From contig NZ_JBHUDD010000158.1 in assembly GCF_042677865.1 (NCBI RefSeq), positions 28,055-92,054 of the forward strand: a stretch of DNA of 64,000 nucleotides, read 5' to 3'. This DNA comes from Lutimaribacter salitolerans. GTDB taxonomy: Bacteria; Pseudomonadota; Alphaproteobacteria; Rhodobacterales; Rhodobacteraceae. The notes under the pieces were generated by a model. It worked only from the letters and a program-made list of their open reading frames with translations. It had not been told where the DNA came from and did no database searches. Both the position numbers and the translations under genes were made by a program. This document shows positions 60,323-64,000 of the stretch, in pieces (position 1 is the first letter of the stretch; each line of letters opens with the position of its first letter).

Positions 60323-62071
60323 TTAATCCGGGTCCTCCTCGGGCGTCGGGTCCGCCATCGGAAAAACCACATGCAACTCGTAGCGATCGGGCAAATCTTG
60401 CAGGTCCAACGTGCCGCCAAGCTGCGAAACAAACGCCTCGATCAGCTTGGACCCAAGGCCCGACCCATCAATGGGCTCTTCGGTGCCGGCCTCGGCCTGG
60501 GGCAGACGCGAATTGACCACGCTCAGGCAGAAATTCTCGTCGTCGATTTCTTTGAACGCGATGTTGATCCAGGCATCCGCGCCGCTGGTCATTCCGCAAT
60601 ACTTCACAGCATTGATCGAGGCCTCGGTTGCCAGCAGCGACAAGGGCACCGACTGGTCATGGCTGATCTCGACCGGGGCAAAGGCTGTGGTCACCTTGAT
60701 CTGGCGTCCCGCCTCGTCCAGCGTGCCGACGATCACCAGTTGCTGGATGATATCCTCAAGCAGCTTGTCCGCACGCACCCGTGACACCCGGCGCGCCATG
60801 TACAGATACCGGTGGATCGCCGAAAGCGCCATCACCCGATCCTGAACGCGCCGCAGCAGGTGCCGCGCCTCGGGGGTGGCCGTTGCCCGGATCTGCATGT
60901 TGAGCATGCTGGAAATAAGCTGCAGGTTGTTCTTGACCCGGTGGTGCACCTCGCGCAGCAGAACTGTCTTTTCGCGCAGGTCCTCTTCAAGCCGCCGGTC
61001 CTGCTCGGACAGGCGCCGCGTCATCGCCCGAAATGCCTCGGCAACCACCTCGAGCTCTTCGGGCGCATTGTCGAGCTGCGCGGTATCCAGATCATTGCGC
61101 CCCGCCGCGTAGAGCCGCATCCACGACCGCAAACGTCGCACATGGCGGATCACCAGATGGTGCACGCTGACATAGGCCACAAGAATGGTGACCGCCCACA
61201 TGAACAGCGGAAAATAAAGCGCAAAGGCTTCTTCGTATCCGGGCATCATGACGTTCTTGTGCCGCGGCTCCCAGCTGCCAAGGGCAAGCACGCTGTCGTC
61301 CACGATCGGAACGATGGCAAAGTCGCGCCGGGTGCCGTCGCGGTTGTGGTCTCGGAATGTATGCCCTCCGCGAACCGCAAGATCCTGAAGGCTCCAGGAG
61401 GCGGGCAGCACGGAGCGCCGGAAATCCGAGAAATCTGCGGTCGCGATAATGTCCCCGCCGGACTGGAACAGCACAAGGTCCACATCGGGCGCGGTGGCGG
61501 CCAGCTTCTCGTTCAGGACATGCACAGGGACCGCGATCCAGACAGTGCCAAGGAACCGACCGTCACCAAAAGCTGGCACAGCCACGCTGAACGTGGCGAT
61601 ACCGCCAATGAATTCAAGCGGATGGGTCAGGATTTCGGTTTGCAGACTGGTCAGTTCGGATCGGATCGAATCCAGGTTTCTCAGATCCTGACGTCTGCCG
61701 TTCGACGCGCAAACCAGATCAAGGTCAGCATTGACGAAACCGGCAAAGGTATAGATCGGGTTGCGCTCGACCACCCTTGCCATCACCGCGTCGCAGGTGC
61801 CCTCGGACGTGTCGAAGACCGACACCGAAACCGCCAGAGTTTCGGCCGTGCTGACCGCCGACTGGATCATGTCGCGGCTTTCGGCAACGGCCTGCTGCGT
61901 CTGTTCCAGCAGCGCGGTTTCGGACAGGGCCTGACGTTCTTCGAGAACCTTGTAGGTCTGATGAACCGACACGAGACCAAGCGGCAGGATTGCAAGGCTC
62001 AGGGCCAATACCAGACGCAGGGCAAGATTGCGCTTGAGCAACCCGCGCAGCACAAAAAGCCTCGATTTCAT
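60323..62071 (-). CDS. HisKA_2-family sensor kinase of the general stress response (PhyK-like)
   Basis: 582 residues. Membrane helices at about 15-36 and 280-305 flank a periplasmic Cache-like sensor (about 40-275). A HAMP-like linker follows, then the HisKA_2 helix with the phosphoacceptor H377 in REVHHRVKNNLQLISS, then an ATPase domain with EASINAVKY (N box) and IDGSGLGSKLIEAF (G box). It is expected to phosphorylate PhyR. Its ATG overlaps the ecfG stop by 4 bases, so it is made with NepR and EcfG. Two Cys in the periplasmic part (GTCDAV, LVCASN) might be redox-sensitive. Confidence 0.93.
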   Translation of the reverse strand: MKSRLFVLRGLLKRNLALRLVLALSLAILPLGLVSVHQTYKVLEERQALSETALLEQTQQAVAESRDMIQSAVSTAETLAVSVSVFDTSEGTCDAVMARVVERNPIYTFAGFVNADLDLVCASNGRRQDLRNLDSIRSELTSLQTEILTHPLEFIGGIATFSVAVPAFGDGRFLGTVWIAVPVHVLNEKLAATAPDVDLVLFQSGGDIIATADFSDFRRSVLPASWSLQDLAVRGGHTFRDHNRDGTRRDFAIVPIVDDSVLALGSWEPRHKNVMMPGYEEAFALYFPLFMWAVTILVAYVSVHHLVIRHVRRLRSWMRLYAAGRNDLDTAQLDNAPEELEVVAEAFRAMTRRLSEQDRRLEEDLREKTVLLREVHHRVKNNLQLISSMLNMQIRATATPEARHLLRRVQDRVMALSAIHRYLYMARRVSRVRADKLLEDIIQQLVIVGTLDEAGRQIKVTTAFAPVEISHDQSVPLSLLATEASINAVKYCGMTSGADAWINIAFKEIDDENFCLSVVNSRLPQAEAGTEEPIDGSGLGSKLIEAFVSQLGGTLDLQDLPDRYELHVVFPMADPTPEEDPD

Positions 62072-62634
62072 GCAGCAGGCTTTCCGATCACCACGGCCAT
62101 CGTCGCGGCATCCGTGAGTTCAAGGCCTTCTTCATCATCCAGATGCATCAGTTCCGCCAGACGCTTGCGCGCGCGGTTGGTCCTGCTTTTGACCGTACCA
62201 ACGGCGCAACCGCACATTTCGGCGGCATCCTCGTACGAAAAGCCTTCGGCGCCGACCAGTATCAGGACCTCGCGCTGCTCATCGGTCAGTTGAACAAACG
62301 CCCTGCGGAAATCCGCCATCGCAAGATGGCCGTCATGCGCGGGCTTTTCCGACATCTTTCCGGCCATGATGCCGTCAGGGTCTTCGACTTCCCTGCGACG
62401 CCTGCGGTAAAGGGAATAATAAGTGTTGCGCAGGATGGTGAACAGCCATGCGCGCAGATTGGTCCCGGCCTGGAACTTGTCAAAATTGCCCCACGCCTTG
62501 ACCACGGCGTCCTGCACCAGGTCGTCTGCCGCAGCCGAATTGCGCGTCAAGCTCATGGCAAAGGCGCGCATCGCGGGCAGATGCTCGACCAGCTCGTCGC
62601 GGGGATCGGTTTGCGGTTGCATGTCCTTGGTCAA
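62068..62634 (-). CDS. ecfG: general stress response ECF sigma factor EcfG
   Basis: 188 residues. Region 2 is LPAMRAFAMSLTRNSAAADDLVQDAVVKAW, with DDLVQDA typical of ECF sigma factors. Region 4 ends VGTVKSRTNRARKRLAEL after YEDAAEMCG. It directs polymerase to GGAAC...GTT promoters, three of which lie in this locus. I prefer the TTG start at 62634: it overlaps the nepR stop (TTGA) and has GAGGAC 6 bases upstream. ATG 62622 is the alternative. It should be held inactive by NepR until PhyR is phosphorylated. Confidence 0.95.
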   Translation of the reverse strand: MTKDMQPQTDPRDELVEHLPAMRAFAMSLTRNSAAADDLVQDAVVKAWGNFDKFQAGTNLRAWLFTILRNTYYSLYRRRRREVEDPDGIMAGKMSEKPAHDGHLAMADFRRAFVQLTDEQREVLILVGAEGFSYEDAAEMCGCAVGTVKSRTNRARKRLAELMHLDDEEGLELTDAATMAVVIGKPAA

Positions 62635-62804
62635 GAGTCGTCCTCGGGGCGTTCGTCCTGTTTGTCCGCAGCTTGCTTGCGCAACTGCTCCAGAAGCTTG
62701 GTAAAGCGCTCCGGCACAGGTTCCTTGGCCGCATCCGCATAGACGCGCCGGAGATTATCATCGATCTGTTGGTTCAATTTGGACGTCCTGCGATTCTTTG
62801 CCAT
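62631..62804 (-). CDS. nepR: anti-sigma factor NepR
   Basis: 57 residues from ATG 62804 (MAKNRRTSKLNQQIDDNLRR). The short helical body INxxLRRVYxxxxxEPVPERFxxLLxQL is the NepR signature. It binds EcfG and, under stress, is drawn off by phosphorylated PhyR through the latter's sigma-like domain. It is the first gene of the nepR-ecfG-kinase operon. The reading frame is open far upstream, but the family length and the promoter position fix the start here. Confidence 0.95.
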   Translation of the reverse strand: MAKNRRTSKLNQQIDDNLRRVYADAAKEPVPERFTKLLEQLRKQAADKQDERPEDDS

Positions 62805-62855
62805 TTCGCCTATTTTTCTGCCATCTTTGAAAAGGCACTTTTTTGCACCTTCTCG

Positions 62856-62880
62856 GGAACATAACACGCAGCACAGCGTT
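62856..62880 (+). promoter_or_regulatory. phyR: EcfG-type promoter of phyR
   Basis: GGAAC (62856-62860), 16 bases, CGTT (62877-62880), 36 bases before the phyR ATG. It is a perfect match to the EcfG consensus, so phyR is predicted to be induced by the sigma factor it releases. Confidence 0.88.
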
Positions 62881-62887
62881 TGGTTCC
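62863..62887 (-). promoter_or_regulatory. EcfG-type promoter of nepR-ecfG, interleaved with the phyR promoter
   Basis: On the minus strand, GGAAC (62887-62883), 16 bases, TGTT (62866-62863); equally GGAAC-N17-GTT. It lies on the opposite strand inside the phyR promoter, sharing 18 bases. nepR-ecfG is thus predicted to be autoregulated. Confidence 0.8.
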
Positions 62888-62915
62888 ACAGGCGACAGAT
62901 TTTTTGAGGAAACAC

Positions 62916-63734
62916 ATGACGGAAACCACCCACCAACCGGATCTGACAGTACAGATTGCCGAGGACCTGCCGTATCTGCGGCGCTATGCAAGGGCTCTTA
63001 CAGGCAATCAGAGGACCGGGGATCACTATGCTGCCGCAACGCTTGAGGCATTGCTTGAAGATCAGACTTTGCTCTCTGGCGATCTGTCGCCCAAGACCGC
63101 ACTGTTTCGCGCCTTTCATCACATCTGGGTCTCGTCCGGGTCGCCTGTTGCCGAGTCGGGCGAGCTGTCGTCGCCCGAGGCACGCGCTCAGTGGCGTCTG
63201 GCAAACCTGACCCAGAACACCCGCGAGGCGCTTTTGCTGCACAGCATCGAAGGATTCCGCGCGGATGACATTGCCGCGATCGTCGGTGGAACAGCCGATG
63301 AGGCCTCGGAACTGTTGACCATTGCCCGCAGCGAGATGACCACCGCGATCCAGGGTCGGATCATGATCATCGAAGACGAAGCGATCATTGCGATGGACAT
63401 TCGCGCCATCGTCGAAGGCATGGGCCATGCGGTGACCGGAATGGCGCGCACCCGGGACGAGGCGGTGGCGCTGGCACGCCGCGATCCGCCCGACATGATA
63501 TTGGCCGACATTCAACTGGCGGACAAATCCTCCGGCATCGACGCGGCGAACCACATTCTCGAGGAAATGGGTGATTTGCCGATCGTTTTCATCACCGCAT
63601 TCCCAGAACGGCTTTTGACCGGCGAGAGGCCAGAGCCTGCGTTTCTGATCACCAAACCCTATTCGGAAGAGCAGGTTCAATCAGCGGTCAGTCAGGCCAT
63701 GTTCTTTGCCAGTACGGAAACTCTTCACAATTGA
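62916..63734 (+). CDS. phyR: general stress response regulator PhyR
   Basis: 272 residues. An N-terminal sigma-like domain (about 10-140) that mimics EcfG is joined to a receiver domain (about 147-265). The receiver has the acidic pair E153/D154, phosphoacceptor D198 (LADIQLADKSSG), T227 and K247, with the ITAFPERLL...ITKPY pattern typical of PhyR. Phosphorylation by the kinase frees the sigma-like domain to bind NepR. ATG 62916 is preceded by GAGGA. A strong terminator follows the stop. Confidence 0.97.
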   Translation: MTETTHQPDLTVQIAEDLPYLRRYARALTGNQRTGDHYAAATLEALLEDQTLLSGDLSPKTALFRAFHHIWVSSGSPVAESGELSSPEARAQWRLANLTQNTREALLLHSIEGFRADDIAAIVGGTADEASELLTIARSEMTTAIQGRIMIIEDEAIIAMDIRAIVEGMGHAVTGMARTRDEAVALARRDPPDMILADIQLADKSSGIDAANHILEEMGDLPIVFITAFPERLLTGERPEPAFLITKPYSEEQVQSAVSQAMFFASTETLHN

Positions 63735-63739
63735 CAGTG

Positions 63740-63774
63740 TGCCCTGCGCATCTAGCGCAGGGCATTTTTTTTTG
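63740..63774 (+). terminator. intrinsic terminator after phyR
   Basis: TGCCCTGCGC and GCGCAGGGCA form a perfect 10-bp stem with a short loop, followed by nine T. It lies 6 bases past the phyR stop and is directed rightward. Confidence 0.93.
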
Positions 63775-63785
63775 TCTGCCTTGGG

Positions 63786-63989
63786 TCAGGGCGCGCGACC
63801 ACGCACGGCACGTGCGATCATCGCGATCACGAACAGCACCAGGAAGACGACAAACAGGATTTGCGCGATCCCGGCCGAGGCCGAGGCAATACCGCCAAAT
63901 CCGAAAAGTCCGGCAATCAGGTCCCTTCGCGATTTGTGTGGGTTAAGGCGCACTGGCCTGTTCAGGGTCGCACCAGATGTTGTTGTCAC
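63786..63989 (-). CDS. DUF1328-like small membrane protein, atypical or incomplete N-terminus
   Basis: 67 residues as drawn from GTG 63989. The C-terminal part is a DUF1328 protein: LIAGLFGFGGIASASAGIAQILFVVFLVLFVIAMIAR. The usual start (a hydrophobic stretch such as MLxWAxxFLVVA) is replaced by a polar sequence TTTSGATLNRPVRLNPHKSRRD. The frame stays open to the window edge, so the true start may lie outside, or the gene may have lost its first helix. DUF1328 proteins are small stress-linked membrane proteins of unknown function. Confidence 0.6.
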   Translation of the reverse strand: MTTTSGATLNRPVRLNPHKSRRDLIAGLFGFGGIASASAGIAQILFVVFLVLFVIAMIARAVRGRAP

Positions 63990-64000
63990 GACGTGAGGCG

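Noticed and set aside
1..64000. CRISPR arrays, insertion sequences, prophage, tRNA or rRNA genes
   Set aside because: No regularly spaced repeats, transposase, integrase or phage structural frames, and no GGTTCGAATCC-type tRNA arm in any gap I read.

Overview
The window reads as a 64 kb stretch of chromosome from a marine-type alphaproteobacterium of the Rhodobacteraceae (Roseobacter lineage). The basis is high G+C, dense mostly metabolic gene content, an alphaproteobacterial SOS box (GTTC-N7-GTTC) before uvrA, a complete PhyR-NepR-EcfG general stress response locus, a GGICLNWGCIP-type dihydrolipoyl dehydrogenase, and a three-hairpin intergenic element of a kind I recall from this family. I see no rRNA or tRNA gene, CRISPR array, insertion sequence, integrase or prophage gene.

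Layout. 1-3146: end of a LysR regulator, a candidate small RNA with a strong terminator, an M24 peptidase / PLP ammonia-lyase pair, and an unknown protein. 3223-6320: purL, then a BolA / small membrane protein / CGFS glutaredoxin run. 6403-12002: a nitronate monooxygenase-like enzyme, zapA with a coiled-coil partner, transketolase, and a DUF808 membrane protein. 12046-15425: gap behind a long inverted repeat, a 47-residue membrane protein, a hydrolase, coaD and a CBS-pair protein. 15508-24370: the valine catabolic genes in two blocks (LysR/mmsA; isobutyryl-CoA dehydrogenase, 3-hydroxyisobutyryl-CoA hydrolase, mmsB), separated by two small paralogues, a hydrolase and a YbdK-like carboxylate-amine ligase. 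24489-36530: a small membrane protein, a structured non-coding stretch, uvrA with its LexA box, lpdA, DUF924, an MFS transporter, queA, a giant AsmA-like envelope protein, and a Bcp peroxiredoxin. 36527-42076: a DUF455 ferritin-like protein, an M23 peptidase overlapping a bactofilin, an HNH nuclease, and a LuxR-type regulator fused to an apparently inactive alpha/beta-hydrolase. 42252-51002: an esterase/AlkA/YtoQ operon, a methyltransferase, pheT-pheS, rplT-rpmI and pyk. 51093-57258: N-formylglutamate amidohydrolase, DUF1244, cobA, an MFS transporter, and a condensing enzyme / acyl carrier protein / lpxD operon. 57288-59792: an L,D-transpeptidase divergent from an M15-like peptidase. 60100-63734: entericidin, a phyK-type kinase, ecfG and nepR, divergent from phyR. 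63786 to the edge: a DUF1328 protein.

Two parts stand out. The stress locus is closed on itself at sequence level: the nepR-ecfG-kinase operon and phyR face each other over 111 bp with interleaved GGAAC-N16-(C/T)GTT promoters, and an unannotated entericidin-like lipoprotein gene just past the kinase carries a perfect copy of the same promoter. The regulator at 40280-42076 joins a PAS-like region, a LuxR helix-turn-helix and an alpha/beta-hydrolase domain whose nucleophile and histidine positions align to Met and Gln. It is the best candidate here for an undescribed one-component ligand sensor.

Functions are assigned by recognising families from translated sequence, and no search was run. Start codons were chosen by ribosome binding site, overlap with the upstream gene and family length.
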